Assembly: GCF_000006565.2 (NCBI RefSeq)
Contig: NC_031473.1
Coordinates: 186,001 to 250,000 of the forward strand
Reading direction: 5' to 3'
Origin: Toxoplasma gondii ME49
Lineage: Eukaryota > Apicomplexa > Conoidasida > Eucoccidiorida > Sarcocystidae
DNA length: 64,000 bases
The notes under the pieces: generated by a model
Told to the model about the DNA's origin: nothing
Databases searched by the model: none
The model's input: the letters and a program-made list of their open reading frames with translations, nothing else
Program-made: the position numbers and the translations under genes
In this document: positions 36,470 through 48,711 of the stretch, one piece after another
How positions within the stretch are numbered: position 1 is the stretch's first letter
Layout of the letters: each line of letters begins with the position of its first letter

Positions 36470-38907
36470 TTAGATCCGCCCGTCTTCAATTTTTCGTTTC
36501 TCCATTAAAAGAGAGAAGCAGACAAGTCTAATCGCAATTTTGTCTTGAGTATTGGAAACACGGATACTGGTTTCCCCGACCGAAGTTGACCGAGTTTCTT
36601 CTACTGTTAACGCAATCTCATTGGTCCTTCCTTTCCCTGACATGCTAAAGGAACTCCCTCGAATCAATTCAACAAGTCTGAAGAACAGGTGTAGATCTCG
36701 CGTTTTTATCCAGTCCTTGAGTGGCACTGCTGATGACGGATTCAAGAGTGCCCACTTGTGTCACATGTGTCCGTGAATCACGACATTTCTATGCAGACAA
36801 AAGGCTCAAGTTTCCTTCGTCTTCTTTTTCATCATGTGTCTCCCCTCTGGTTGGGTTCTTCTTTTCAAACCAGTACGTGGCTTTCGTTTTATTTTCGTCA
36901 GCAAGGTTTACGGGTACGCCTGCGAGCTCATCCACGTGCATTCTCTCTTCTTTCCCCTCTCTCCGTGTCAGCCGTTTACATGCATGCTTTCGCCTATAAT
37001 CCACTTCAGAGAACCTTCTTTAGTACCAACAAGGCGTTTTCCATTTGCCCCTACTTTTCTGGAGCTCGGCTTTCTAGCAGAAGATGCCACAGCGGCGTGG
37101 TGTCTTGCTGCCAGTTCCTAGACCTTACTTTTTTGTCGCGTTCTTATGACAAAGTGCACTGGAAGCGTCTTCTGGAGTCTTTCCTTCGATTGGTGTACGG
37201 AACCGCTCGAAAGGCAAGTCGACTGTCACAAACGCCAGGGTGAAGTCTGTGGCAAGCGCCTTCTTTCTGTTCGGCGGAATCGTGCCTGGTCTCGAGAAAA
37301 ATCGCATGTGCAGTGCCCATGCAGAGTCATCGCGTGTGTGAACACCGTCCGTGTCACTCAAGAGCCGCAAACCTTTCGAGTTTTCCCTTCTCCGGACAGG
37401 AAGACGGCGACCTTTGGTCCCGCATTTTTCTGAGGCTGTCCAACAGACTTAGAAATCGCTTTTTTCGCAGAAAAAAACAAACTTGAATCCAAACCAGCGC
37501 CTGCTCAAGTAGGTCTGAGCCAATGCTGCGTGCCGAGTAGACAGCTGAGTCTCGCGACAGCAACAGCGCCGATTTTATCTCTTTTTGTGGCCTTCTGCTC
37601 CAACTAACTCGGGATTTGTCAAGTTTCTTTGTCGTTCTCGACTGTTGTAGTCTATTTTTGCGACAGTGTCCGCAAACCAAGCCTCAAACAGCTCCTCCAC
37701 GACTCGACACGAGTCGTTTCGGCGCGCCAGCTCAGGAATCCAACTCGGTCTCGATCCAGCAGTTCCGGCTTCGTTTTCTGTAGTTATCCTGTACAAACAA
37801 GAGCTGACGGTGTTGGACTTCCTTGTCCTGCGACACCAGCGCTACTCAACGTCGGTGAGGCTCTATGCGCAGTGTGTGAATTATCGTCCTCACTCGTGTT
37901 AAAACAACGCGAGACAACTCCTTTCTCACTTCTCAGATCTCTCGCAGCGCCATTGTTTCACCCGCGAGTTTCCATTGTGAGCAAACAGCGATTCTGCTGG
38001 CAAGCAAAACGCAACTTTATCCCCCCAGTCGCCCGTTCTACCGCTCCGAAGAATGGCCTTCTCTCCTCATTTTGTAACGTCACTGGAATTCTTCATCAAA
38101 ATGACCTTCCGTTTCCACCAGCGAGCGACTCTCTTAGCCGTTTGACTGACTTCTGACGAGTTCCTAAGAACGATGTGTGGCACAACGGAGCTGGCAACGC
38201 CAGCAAAACTCTGACAAACCGTTTACGTTCCACAAACTTCGTCGTGGCTGCACGGCACATGGCCCCGAGTTGAGGAACGATCGTTTCTGTGTCTGTGCTC
38301 CCTCTTGTGGAGTCTCAGGGCTGCTGGGTCTCTCTGCTTCAGCAAAGGAACCCAGGGGACCTTCGAGCAGTTCCCATCTCAGTGTCTTTCTGTCTCTTTT
38401 TCATGGCGTTTTCGCCTTGTCAATGAAACTCAAAGAAAAGAAAGCACCTGCCTTCTTGTGCGTTGCTTCGTGGCGTCTGTCGGTCGAGAGACAACTCTCG
38501 AGCTCCACACCGTTACAGGAAACCTTTGAGTCAAACAACAAAGGTCGGTCTATAAATCTGAGATCTTGGCACCCTTCACAATCTATGTTCTTCGGTTTTT
38601 TTTTGTTGCCGAAGCAGTTTCCTCCCGCGTTACTCCCGCGTCTGGCCGAGCGAGCTTGCTACGAGTTCCGCCACGGCCCTGCCTGCCTTCCCCCTCTTTC
38701 CCCTTCGCTCCAAGTGGATTCTTCCCTCCGCCGTTCCTTCCTCGTCCTTGGTCTTGCCTCGTCCTTGGTCTTGCCTCGTCCCGCTCGACTTTCTCTCGTC
38801 TCACTTCTCTCACTTCTCCTTTCCTTCTTTAGCAAGCATGCCTTTGAGCTCTCTATGCTTCTTCGAGTCCTAGTAGGATCCCCCTTTCTGCTTTGAAATC
38901 GAGGAGC
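36470..38907. other. Upstream region of the PH gene, with weak minus-strand open frames
   Basis: Minus-strand frames at 36470-36745 and 37575-37796 have protein-like composition (for example VEELFEAWFADTVAKIDYN). They could be 5' exons of the candidate gene to the left, but I cannot join them. Near the right end, about 38580-38890, the sequence turns CT-rich, as expected of promoter or 5' leader for the gene at 38908. Confidence 0.3.
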
Positions 38908-41900
38908 ATGACAGCGTCAGCAGCGTCACCTCGCCTGCAGTCTTCTGTCTCCTCCGCGGAGACGCCCTGCGCCCCCAGCGAGTGCGCCTCTCCCGCGTTT
39001 TCTGTCTCCGCGCGTCATCGTTTCTTCGCCTTCGAAGATCTGCCAGCTGCGGTGACGATGTCTGTCAGTGAAGAGCCTCTCCCCTCTGCGTCTCAATGGC
39101 GGCGCCCCTGGCCGTCCTTTGCATCTGTTCCTGCCGCTTCTCCTTCCTGTCCTTCGTCGCCTTCTTCTCTCTTTCCTCCAGAGATCCTCTTGCCCTCAGC
39201 GCAACGAAGCGAGCAGATGGAGACGGCTCCTTGCGGAGAAGCCAGCGACGAGGACGGCGGGACACCGCGACCAGAGCAGCAGCTTGTTCTCGCTCTCCGA
39301 CCTGAGGCAGAGGAATCCGCGCATGCACGCGACATCGCGAGAGCAGACGAAATCGAAAGTGGAAGTGCATGGGGCATCTACATGCTCGCGAGTCTCGCCC
39401 TAGCAGCTGCCGCGGCCGTAACGAGACAACTTGGAGGCGAGGCATCCCGAAAAAAATGTGGAGCAGCCAAGAGACAGCAGGTGAGATCTCAGTCGTCCTC
39501 GTCAAACTCCCTAGCTCGACACAATTGTGAATCAAGTGAAAGACGGTAGACCCGCATAAGAGGGTGCATTTATCTTTTATCTATCTATACGTATGTATAC
39601 GTACATATATACACATATATACATATACATATATATATATATATATATAAATGGATGTGCACAGATATCTATACATATGCATACGTTTACAGGTATAGGA
39701 GAGGACAGCCATTTTAGAGGCAGAGATTGTGTGAGCTTAGGTTTCGTTGGTTCCGGTGTTCATATGATCTGGTGTTCGTATGAGGCCCTCTTGAAAGAAA
39801 TACATGTTTTCTCAGATTTGTAGGCACATGCGCGTGTGCTGTGTCACCAATCTCTACGTCGAGCGATGGATGCTTCGTTGCACGTATGTCCTCAGTTGTC
39901 TTCTCTTTTTTAACGGTTCCTTTTTCTCATCTGAAAAAGGGGAATAAGTTCGTGAAACGGTCGCGAACGAAGTGAGGAAGGTTCTGGCTTTACAGTTTTT
40001 GCGCAGTTCTCCTTGTCTCGTGTTTTTCTCAGCTCTTCACCCTCTTGGGGCTTCCTCTCCCTTCGCTGCCGAGTCCATGTTCTTTCTCACCGCGTCAGTC
40101 GTCGTATCCGCGTTCTTCCTTCTCTGTCGCCACGTCGATTCTTCTGTCTCTTCCGTTGCCTTGGCCTCTCGCACGACATGAAGAGCAACACCCCACCCTA
40201 CGAGCTGCCTCCCGCTTCTCCCTTTCCTCCTCTTCGTCTTGCTCTCCTCTTTCTTCCTCGTCTTCGTCTCCCTACGCCGGCCAGACAGTGTCGTCCTCCG
40301 CCTTGGAGCCAGGGACCTCAGTCGATGAAGGCTTCTCTCTCGACCCCCGTTCTCTCTCGTTTCTGCAGCCTCCCAACTCTCCTGTGGGTCGCCGCCCGGC
40401 TGTCGGCTCTGCGTCGCTCAGTCTGTGTTGCGAGAGCAGCGAGGCACCGCGCGCGTGCTGTGCCTGCTCGGCACAGTCTCCTCTCTTCGCGGGTCTGCAC
40501 CCGCATTTGCCATTCGCTTCTCTGAAGGAGAAAGAGCGCTTCTTCGCGAAGCCTGGGGCTCGCGTCGCGCTGCTCTACGAGGGGTGGCTGATGAAGGAAA
40601 GCAAATGGCGACGCGTGTGGAGACCGCGATATCTGATGTTGTTTGCCGTTTTCAGAGGTCCTTGCGAGGCGCTGCAGCGAGCAGAAGGCCGGGCAAGAAA
40701 GCGACGTCTTTCGGATTCAAAGGCAGAATCAGACTCTCCTTCTCATTTCAACAACTCGTGGTGTCTTTCGCACCGGGCCGCTGCGCCGGAGTCTGGCCAA
40801 CTCGAGCCTGTCTTCTCCGAAAGTCTCTCTGCGCCCCATTCTTCCTCCGTGTCTCGTTCGCTTCAAAAGAACGAGGGTCGAAGAGAGGAAGAAGTCGTCG
40901 ACGTTGGAGAGCCTCGAATGACCTCCCCGGAGGCGGGAAGACAGAAGTCTGCCCCGACGCCAGGCGCGCGCCTTCAGGGCCTTCTGTCTCCGTTGTTCTC
41001 GAGAGCGAACAGCGCTCAAGTCGAGACCCGAGGCCAGGAGCCGACTGGAGTTCAGAGGCTTGTTGCTTCGCTCTTTGGAAATAGTGGAGAAGAGGGAACG
41101 TCTTTATGGAAGAAATGGAGAGAGAGCAGACGTATCTCAGCCCAGGAGAGAGGCACGATAGGACCAAGAGACTCGCGCAAGAAAGAAACACAGAAGGAGA
41201 CTGGTCGCCTCTGCAAGGCCTGCGCTCGTTGCCAGCTGTTTCTCGCTGCGTATGAAGTCAATCCGAGATGTGGGAAGAATAGAGCAAGTGGAACAAGTGA
41301 AGCTGCTGCTGGCTCGGCTCCGTCCTCTTCATCAAGTCTCTCGAGGTGTCCAGACACTCACGGAGCTGAATCCGAGGCGAACGCGGGACCATCGGGCGAT
41401 GAAGAAAAAGAGGCTCTCGTCGACCTGCTCGGCCCCAGAGGCCCGCCGCCCACGGAGATCATCCCCCTCAACTTGGAAACGGTACGGAAAAACCAAAGAG
41501 AAAATTCCAAAGCGCATATTTATATGTATATGTATACATTTATATATATGTATATATATGTATATGTATATAGATATATATATGGATATATATATATATA
41601 TATATATGTTTGTGTGTGTACACATGCAAGTGTACGTCTGTGTGCGATTTTATAGACAGGTGGAGAGGAGTGCAGCTAGGTAGAGAGACTGAAATGTCGA
41701 CAGAGAGAGAGGGAGGGAGAGAAACGGGGAGGGGAGGATGGCTCACTGCTTTTTGTACGAGGAGGGGGATTTCGTCACAGGACTAAGAGCACGTCGCTCC
41801 ACAATTTTTTCTCTTTCGATGAGCAGCGCGTCGTCGCTCCGACAGAAGCAGAAGCGAAATCTGTGTCTGGAGCGTTTCCTCTCTTTGGAAAGTACACGAC

Positions 41901-44900
41901 TGTTTGACAGCCGTGCAAGAAAGTAGGCAATCTGTGTCCTTCGGATCCACTGCCTGTCTCATTCCTAAAAACATTCAAGAGGGTCTTTCTGTATTTCTCT
42001 CTTTGCTTCTGCTCCAGCCTGTCCAGATTGTTCCTGCTGTGTTGCGGCGGTCGCGCATCCACGCTCCGCGTCGGCCTTCAGGGCGAGACAGCTCTGCTTC
42101 TCTTTCGTCTCCGTCTCCTTTTTCTTCTGCTGCTTTGCCGTCTCCCTGGGCGACAGTCTCTTCTCGCTTGCGGCGGAGCCGAAGTGAAAAGCGAGAAGTC
42201 GGACAGGAGGCTGTTCTCAACGACAGAATGGGGGGGGATTTATGTCCGGAAAAATCTCCATGGTTTTTCCATACACTTGAAGAAGAAGACGACGCAAAGT
42301 GGGAGTGCCTCGAAGAGACAGACAGAGGCGACGGCCAGGTGGATCGCGTCGCATGCGAAACTCTTGTGAGTTTGGGAGAAGTGTCACGATGTTGGCGCAT
42401 CTTTGAGAGTTTTCTCTTTTCTCGTATCCTTTTTGCTCTCCTTTGATTCACAATGCGATTCGGTTCCATTTCTCTTTCTCAGCGTCTGTCTGGTCACTCT
42501 TCGTTTCCTTGCTCTCCGCCCGGCTCGCTGTCGTCTCCTCATTCCCTGCTGCTTGTCTCTCATCTCTCTCTCACTTGTTCCGACGCCCCCCCCCCCTCCT
42601 CATAGTCGCTTGTAACTTCCACTCACCTTCACTTTCAACGCTTCTTCTCCTCTCTCAGGTGTTTTTCCTTGTATGCCCTTCCCTAGTCTCTTTCGAGTTC
42701 CTTTTGCCTTCGTTTTCTACACTTCTTGCTCTCTCATCTATCGTCCCTCGTCTCGCTTGCGGTTCTACGTTCTTCCTTCTCTCTGCAGCTGCTCCGCGGC
42801 GTGGGGACCGATCGTCTCCTCCGGTTAGCGCCTTGTTCTCTGCTCGCGAAGGCAGGCCACCAGTCTCTTCCCTCTTCTCTCCGGATCCGCTCTCTCTCTC
42901 CTTCTTCTCGTTCCTCGTCTCCGCGTCGCCAACTGCAGGCGACAGCTGTCGGGCTTCCTCTCCAAGCCGCGCAGCTGCCCCAGGATCCCCGCTCTCAGTC
43001 TAACAGCAGCGACACAACCGCGCCGCCGTCTCGTTTCTCGTCGTATCCTTCTTCTTTCTCTTCTTCTGCTTCCTCTGCGTCGTGTCGGTCTCCTTCTTTC
43101 GTCTGCTCTTCTCTCCAGATGGGGAACATCTCCTCCGTCTCCTCTTCCTCTCACTCCTCGCCACGCCTTCTGCAGACAAGCGAGGCTCCGGAGAGCCTGA
43201 GAAGAGCCCCGCCGGCCTCCACCCCAAGAACCTCTTCTTCTCTCTCTTTTTCTCCCTTTGACGATAGCGAAGGATGCAGTGTCTCTGCAGCTCGGCGTAA
43301 AGAGGGACACCAGAGTAGATGTGGGGATATGCCTGCGGAAGGGAGACATTCGCTCCTGTCTTCTCTCCGAGGCCCGTGGAACTCGACGGAGACAGGGGTC
43401 GCAACGGGGAGACAGAGCGCCGCTCACGAACGCGGAGGAGAACGAATCGAGGAGGAAGGCGACAGAAGAGAGACTCTTGGAAAAGAAAGAGAGACACGTA
43501 ATAGGAGAGAACCAGGTGGAGAGGAGAGTGGAGAAGAGGAGGTAGTGACATGTTTGCTTCAACTACAGAGTTTGTGGCCAGGAGACAGACCGCCAGAGGT
43601 GAAGGCGGAAAAGAGAGAAGTGGAAGAAAAAGGAGAACGGCCGACTGGGGAGTGTCGAAGTGTCGCTTTCTCACAAGACGAGAACATGCGTTTTCGTTTT
43701 CAAGATGTCTTTGACAATAAAAAAAGTGACTCTCCGGAGGACGCCCACGAAGGCTGTTCCAGCAGCTGCTGCGAGGAGGCCGGCAGCCGCGAGCTTCGCA
43801 TGTGGGCTGAAGCGATCAATCTTTTCCTTTATCCTCCGTGTCGTTCTTCTTCATGTCATCTGTCTTCTTGTTCTCTCTGTTCTTCTCTCTACCTCCCTCA
43901 CCAAGAGGAGCAGACGCTCCTGTCCTCTCTGCAGAGCCAGGTCTCTTCTGGGGTCTGGTCAAGGCGCTCGCGGGTGCCTCTCGGTCTCTTCAAAACGCAA
44001 AAATGTCTCCTTCCATTCCTCACCCCACACCCTCGCCCCGATGCATTCCTCCCCTCCTCGAGCCCCCTCCAACTTTTTCTCTCGCCGTGTCGATTCGCCG
44101 CTCTCTCGTCTGCCTCTGCTAGCGAGATGTCTCCGCGCCATGTCTCCGCAGGTGTCGGCAAAGAGGCCTTCTCGGATGCACGTACAGCTAGTCGGTGCTG
44201 CTCCTTCGTGGAGTGCTGCGGCCGTCGGGGGATTGCATGCTGCTGTGCGAAAAGAGAAAAAAACAGTCAGGAGCGAGTGGAAAGTCGCCTCGCAGAAACG
44301 AGAAGTTCGACCCGAAATCCAGAGGGCAGCCAAGACCTGTTTAGTCCAAGAGCCGCCTCTGCTTGGGACGGGGAGATCGACTGTCTCCAGCCCATGCACT
44401 GCGGAAGGAGACACTGTGGGGCGGAGCAGGGCCTCGTGGGAGGGAGCGACAGAAAGGCTGGTAGAGAGACAGGGAGACGGTTCTTCACGGAGGAAAGTGA
44501 ACAAACGAAGGAAGGAACAATGAATGTTGACAGAGTTCGCTGGACAGAGACCACGGAAGGAGAGAGAAGCGAGAAAAGAGTCCGACGATCCTTTCAGCAG
44601 CACTCGTCGGTTGCTCTTCTCTCCGAGGCTGGAAGGCCCTTACCACTGGTATGGCTAGTGTTTCTCCCATCTGTATGTATCTGTATCAATATGTATGTGT
44701 ATCCACGGCTATTTATGTGCCGATCTGCCTACATCAACCTATGTGTATCTCTTTACGTTCTGTTCTAACTTCCTGCCCCCATCTAACACAGTCGTTTTTC
44801 ACTCCATCGTTTCTCCGTCTTTCCAACTTTGTCCGTGATGCTCCTTCTCGCAGGTTGTTTCACGTCTTTTTCCTGCAAGATCTGCTCTGTCGATATGTGT

Positions 44901-45524
44901 TTTGTGTCCTGAACTTCTTCCCTCCTCGCTCTGTGTGTCCTGCGTCCGCATACGTCGATTTCCAGTCGTCCATTTTCGTCTCTCTTCGTTCTCGCCTGTC
45001 CTCGCCCCTGTCTCTCTCAGGTAAACCGGTGGCTGCAAGTTGTGGGGCGCGAGAAACACGGTCTGCTTCCTGTTGTCTATGGCCGAAGTGACTGGCAGAG
45101 CCTACCGCACCAGTCCTCTTCCTCAGTTGAGTCTTCCTCGTGCTCTCCACTCGTCGCGCCTCCCCCACTACCCTCGTGGCAGAATCAAGAGATCCTTCTT
45201 CTCTCTCTCCTCCAAGCAGAGAGAAGTCGCGGGAACCAGCCGCCTCCTTCGTCTGTTTCCTCTTCCTTCCCTGGGCTCGACAGAAGGCAGCCTGAACTTG
45301 GCTTGTCAGGGGACAGCGCGTTCTTGCCTGTTACGTCAAATCGGCATCTGTTGCGTTGTGGTCGTGCATGCAGACCAAGCACGAAAGAGCAAGGGAGAGG
45401 AGACGATGGGAGACACGAAATGACAGATGACAACTGGGTTAAATGGTGGTGCGATCGAATCGGATTCGATGACCTGCGTCTCCGACTCTTCACTTACGCG
45501 GTCGCCAACAAAGGGTCTGTATAA
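38908..45524 (+). CDS. PH-domain protein with a split PH domain; five exons
   Basis: Exons 38908-39480, 40033-41481, 42018-42365, 42789-44648 and 45021-45524 all meet at phase 0 (donors GTGAGA, GTACGG, GTGAGT, GTATGG; acceptors in CT-rich runs) and give 1,577 aa. The start is the ATG at 38908; upstream in-frame codons are not ATG. A hydrophobic segment (IYMLASLALAAAAAVTRQL, about residue 155) ends exon 1. A PH domain seems to begin at about residue 370 (LLYEGWLMKESKWRRVWRPR) and to finish at about 1120-1135 (RFRFQDVFDN, then ELRMWAEAIN), the two parts separated by more than 600 Ser/Arg/Glu-rich residues. A further helix-like VNRWLQVVGREKHG opens the last exon. PH domains often bind phosphoinositides; binding here is inferred. 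The final 30 codons, containing WVKWWCDRIGFDDL, come from a sequence repeated through the array to the right. Confidence 0.8.
39586..39650. repeat. TA/CATA microsatellite in the first intron of the PH gene
   Basis: Built from TACATATA and TA units. A second, longer tract of the same type is at about 41518-41615 in intron 2 (TA/TG/GATA mixture). Confidence 0.9.
45443..45480 (+). repeat. Array element, copy 1 (coding, end of PH gene)
   Basis: The core reads ATGGTGGTGCGATCGAATCG followed by GATTCGATGACCTGCGTC. It encodes KWWCDRIGFDDLRL in the PH-gene frame. It contains a perfect 7-bp inverted repeat, ATCGAAT-CGG-ATTCGAT. The five other copies lie upstream of the surface-protein genes. Confidence 0.8.
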
Positions 45525-45828
45525 ACACACTTGTACGACAGACACGGGGACCGGATACAAAGACACCCAACTTGTTCATTCGTGTTTGTACAGGGATGTA
45601 TCGAGGGCGTGTATACATGCATATGCAGGTGGAGATACGTGAATATTCCGAGGGGGTATCCTACTCATGTAGGTGCTTCGAAGGAAGCATCGATTGTCAC
45701 GCTATGAGGATTTAGGTCAGGGCATGCCTAAATCCATTTTGTCGTTTACGCATTTAAACATGTCTATAGCAATTCCATTACGGAAATCCAGGTGATATTA
45801 CATTATCAGGGATGAAGAGATATTCGTA

Positions 45829-45859
<31 letters not shown>

Positions 45860-48126
45860 ATAGATATGCATACGGGATGGTGATGGCACATAACGGCTAA
45901 GGTAGCAGGTGCAGAGACATTGTGAGGTATCTCTTTGGGTATGGTGTAACAGGTACAGAGACGCCTTCTTTTGATTTGTCGGAATTTTCCGATAGCGCGG
46001 TGCTCTGTTTAGGGAACCATCAGATGCAACGTTTCAGACTCTACGGAAAAACGCGAATTTGCGAAGGGTACGCATTCCACTGCATCGCCAGAAACAAAGC
46101 AATGAGGGAGGAAACACGAACGAAAAGAAAACCGAGCAACGAGAGATTAGAAACAGGCGAGTGCTTTCATCTGCGTGTTTTGATACCTACCACGGGAATT
46201 GGAAAAGGAGATTTGAGGTGACAACGGACGTGAGACAAAGAAGAAGCAGAAGGGGAGAGGAAAGAAAAAAGAAGAAACTACTGCGACGGAGACACTGGAG
46301 ACGATAACACGAGACGAAAAGAAGGAATAGAAAGGATGCAGAAAGGTCGGAAACTTCAAGGTCATCCGGCTTGTGTCTCTTCGTGGTCCTTTTCACATGT
46401 CACAGGGACGCGAAAGAAAAAAAGGAATTCCAGTTCCATTGCTGCTTTCTAAAAGTGTTTCTGTCAGTTTTTTTCTGATAAACAAAAGGTCTTGCTTTTC
46501 AGTGTGTATCGTTTATCCGCGACACCACCTCTTCCCTTTTCATATTTTTTCTTCTCTCCGGCGATCGTGTCCGTGCGTTCACTGGCAAAATGGGGAAGAC
46601 CAGTAGATATTGCCCGGCATCCCGGGGTTGTTGGCAATGCCTTACTCAACGCCGACATAATTCATTTCGTGTTTTCTTCTGAAGTCGAGTAGAACGGACT
46701 CAAGTAACCGACAGTGTTGCATAGAGCTCTCCGGCTCTCCTCCTGTTCGACTGCCTTAGCTGTCGTAGAGAAGGACGCAGAAAAGATGGAAGAGAAACAA
46801 AAGAAACAAGCAGAAGCTGGCGGATAGGGCTTTCACGTGTCGGGGGCCTGGTGTTAGCTGTCCCACTCTGAGAATGAAATCGAACCATACTCAAAACGCC
46901 CGTGGCGACTTCCGCAAGAATCGGATTTTGTTACGTGTTTTCTTTGTCAACCACCACAGTGCTTTGCAACCGAACCGTCGTTCCTTCGAGCTTTTGACTG
47001 TTAACACGAACAGAGGAAACTCCTCCCTCTTTCCACGTCGAGGTGTATATTTACAGGCGACACAACACGGCTGCATGCGCGTCTCTCTCCAGGAGCGCTG
47101 CAAGTGACTGTATGTCATAGTCTACAAATCTGCTATCCATTTAAAAATATCTATCTATATATATGTGCTTCTTCTATCTCCAAGGGTTCATCCGCAACAT
47201 CACAGTGTCTAGCCATCGAAAGGATCGACTCAACAGCAGAGATTTCAGACGCTACAAAGGCTTTCCTCAAGGACATCCACGAGCGAAGCTATCGAGACCT
47301 GCGAAGGGAGGAAGATTAACAAGGTAATTTTAGGGGGGAAAAAGTAACTTACGATGTTTCTGCGTTGTGGTCGAAGTCACTAGCGGATGTCGTTCTCCAC
47401 TTGCATGCGCAAGTGTATCACAAGTCGACAAGGGATAATAGGAAAAGACGTCGAGGGGTCGCAGGCGAGCTTTCCGCACGACCGCAGCATGTTCGTTCAT
47501 GCGTAACTAGTGATGTGAGCCGCGGCGGACCCTAGATGTAAAAAACGTGGTAGTAGCCATACGAAACTCAAATAGAGTGTGTTTTGCGAAACGGCGAAAC
47601 TTGTTCTAGTGCTGTACGGAAAAGCAACATCCGAGTTCATCATATGCTCTAATGGTACAGACAGTGAAACAGCCGTTGCGGGAGACAGCCCTGCGCGTGT
47701 GGTCGAGTGCTTGTAGCGAAGGCACGGCATTACACGAGAATAGCGGAAGTGAAACGTACAGGAATCTCTTCTGTAAATGAACCAAGCGAAAGGAAAGCCG
47801 TGTCATGCCGGGACGCTTCTTGGAAAACGGTGTAGCTGCCGACATGATTCGACGGGGCGTATTGTACGGGGTCGGGTAGCCAAAAAAGCGGAGATATATG
47901 CCCGGCAAAAAAATGATGGAATTGGTTTGTAGCAGAGGACGGAAAGTTACTGAAGCCGTACGGAAACCAATCCTCATCATAGGGGCGTACCATGATGTGG
48001 CGGCTAGCCACCCATCGCTGCACTTACATTTGCATACCCACACGCGAATAAACACGGAATAAATCCTGATTCGTAAAGCAGCCCACATGGATAAGCAGGC
48101 ATGTTTACTGGAGGTAAATGACAGGT
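45525..48126. other. Left flank of the surface-protein array; repeated but gene-free
   Basis: This holds the 3' UTR of the PH gene followed by blocks that recur between later array genes: a stretch around ATCGATTGTCACGCTATGAG (about 45690), a block around TCGGAATTTTCCGATAGCGCGG (about 45980), the 46545-46860 repeat, and a 3' flank (about 47600-48126) that recurs beside later genes. A TA/GATA microsatellite lies at about 45824-45868. No surface-protein gene is left in this part; it looks like an array unit that has lost its gene or the edge of the duplicated segment. Confidence 0.6.
46545..46860. repeat. Long direct repeat A, copy 1
   Basis: About 315 bp starting near CTCTCCGGCGATCGTG and including GCAGAAAAGATGGAAGAGAA are repeated at 50487-50805 in the same orientation with scattered substitutions and small indels. 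The distance is about 3.95 kb. It lies between array genes and has no supported coding frame. Confidence 0.85.
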
Positions 48127-48711
48127 TTAGGCGAACTGCAACACAGAAGCAATGACACCAGCAACAACACCCGCAGCCAGGAAGGGGCGGACAGCCGAGG
48201 AAGCGATGTGGAAGGTAACCTGGCACGCATTTGGGTTTTCGGTTCTTTCAGCTGTTGATGGGTCCACCGCTTTGCAATAGACATGAAGGTCTTGCTGTTC
48301 ACTGGGCAAGGTGGGAACTGTGAACTTGTACTCCTTCTCCTTCTCAGAATCTGATCCGTTGGACCCCCGTTGCGTCTCGGACACCTGGTCATCAGCAGCG
48401 GCCGTGACTTCTGTGAGTGACGCGCTGGGAAGGAAATCGTGAATGGTGACAGGATTGGATCCCTTATACATCTTCGGATTCTTGGAGTCGAGCGCTGGGT
48501 CCAGGTATTTGAGGGTTTTATCGCACTTGAAGGTGACAGACTGGCCCGCCTCGGCAATGTCGAAGCTGAGGGGTGTGGTCAAGCAAACGTTCTTCGCGAC
48601 TTCGGCTTCTTTCTCAATAACCCGGGAGGACCTTCCATCGTTGCCGCGCAAGGCGGAGGCCTGCTGGGCAGAGATGGCGAGAGCGCCGAGGGTCAGAAGG
48701 GAGAACTTCAT
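48127..48711 (-). CDS. SAG/SRS-like GPI-anchored surface protein, array gene 1 (194 aa)
   Basis: The start is the ATG at 48711 because it begins a signal peptide (MKFSLLTLGALAISAQQASA) in good context; the frame continues upstream without a better start. The mature part has four cysteines in the contexts VCLTTPLSF, FKCDKT, HVYCKA and NACQVTF, plus the motif VPTLPSEQQDLHVYC, which resembles the LP-x-C strand of SRS domains. The C terminus (ASSAVRPFLAAGVVAGVIAS) is hydrophobic with no basic tail, as in GPI signals. SRS domains usually have six cysteines, so this is a reduced or divergent single domain. It may belong to one of the Toxoplasma subtelomeric secreted families rather than the classical SRS set. 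Role inferred: host-facing surface protein. One exon. Confidence 0.75.
   Translation of the reverse strand: MKFSLLTLGALAISAQQASALRGNDGRSSRVIEKEAEVAKNVCLTTPLSFDIAEAGQSVTFKCDKTLKYLDPALDSKNPKMYKGSNPVTIHDFLPSASLTEVTAAADDQVSETQRGSNGSDSEKEKEYKFTVPTLPSEQQDLHVYCKAVDPSTAERTENPNACQVTFHIASSAVRPFLAAGVVAGVIASVLQFA

Noticed and set aside
29561..38907. Insertion of mitochondrial DNA or a retroelement as explanation of the AT-rich gap
   Set aside because: I recognised no reverse transcriptase, integrase, terminal repeat or mitochondrial cytochrome sequence. A nucleotide search could still show short fragments.
43000..43674. Minus-strand frames opposite exon 4 of the PH gene
   Set aside because: Shadows of Ser- and Glu-rich coding sequence; the plus-strand frame has phase-consistent splice sites and PH motifs.
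47606..48226. Minus-strand frame of 206 codons overlapping the end of array gene 1
   Set aside because: It runs in a different phase from gene 1 and covers its 3' flank; similar but broken frames occur beside the other genes, as expected of repeated 3' UTR.
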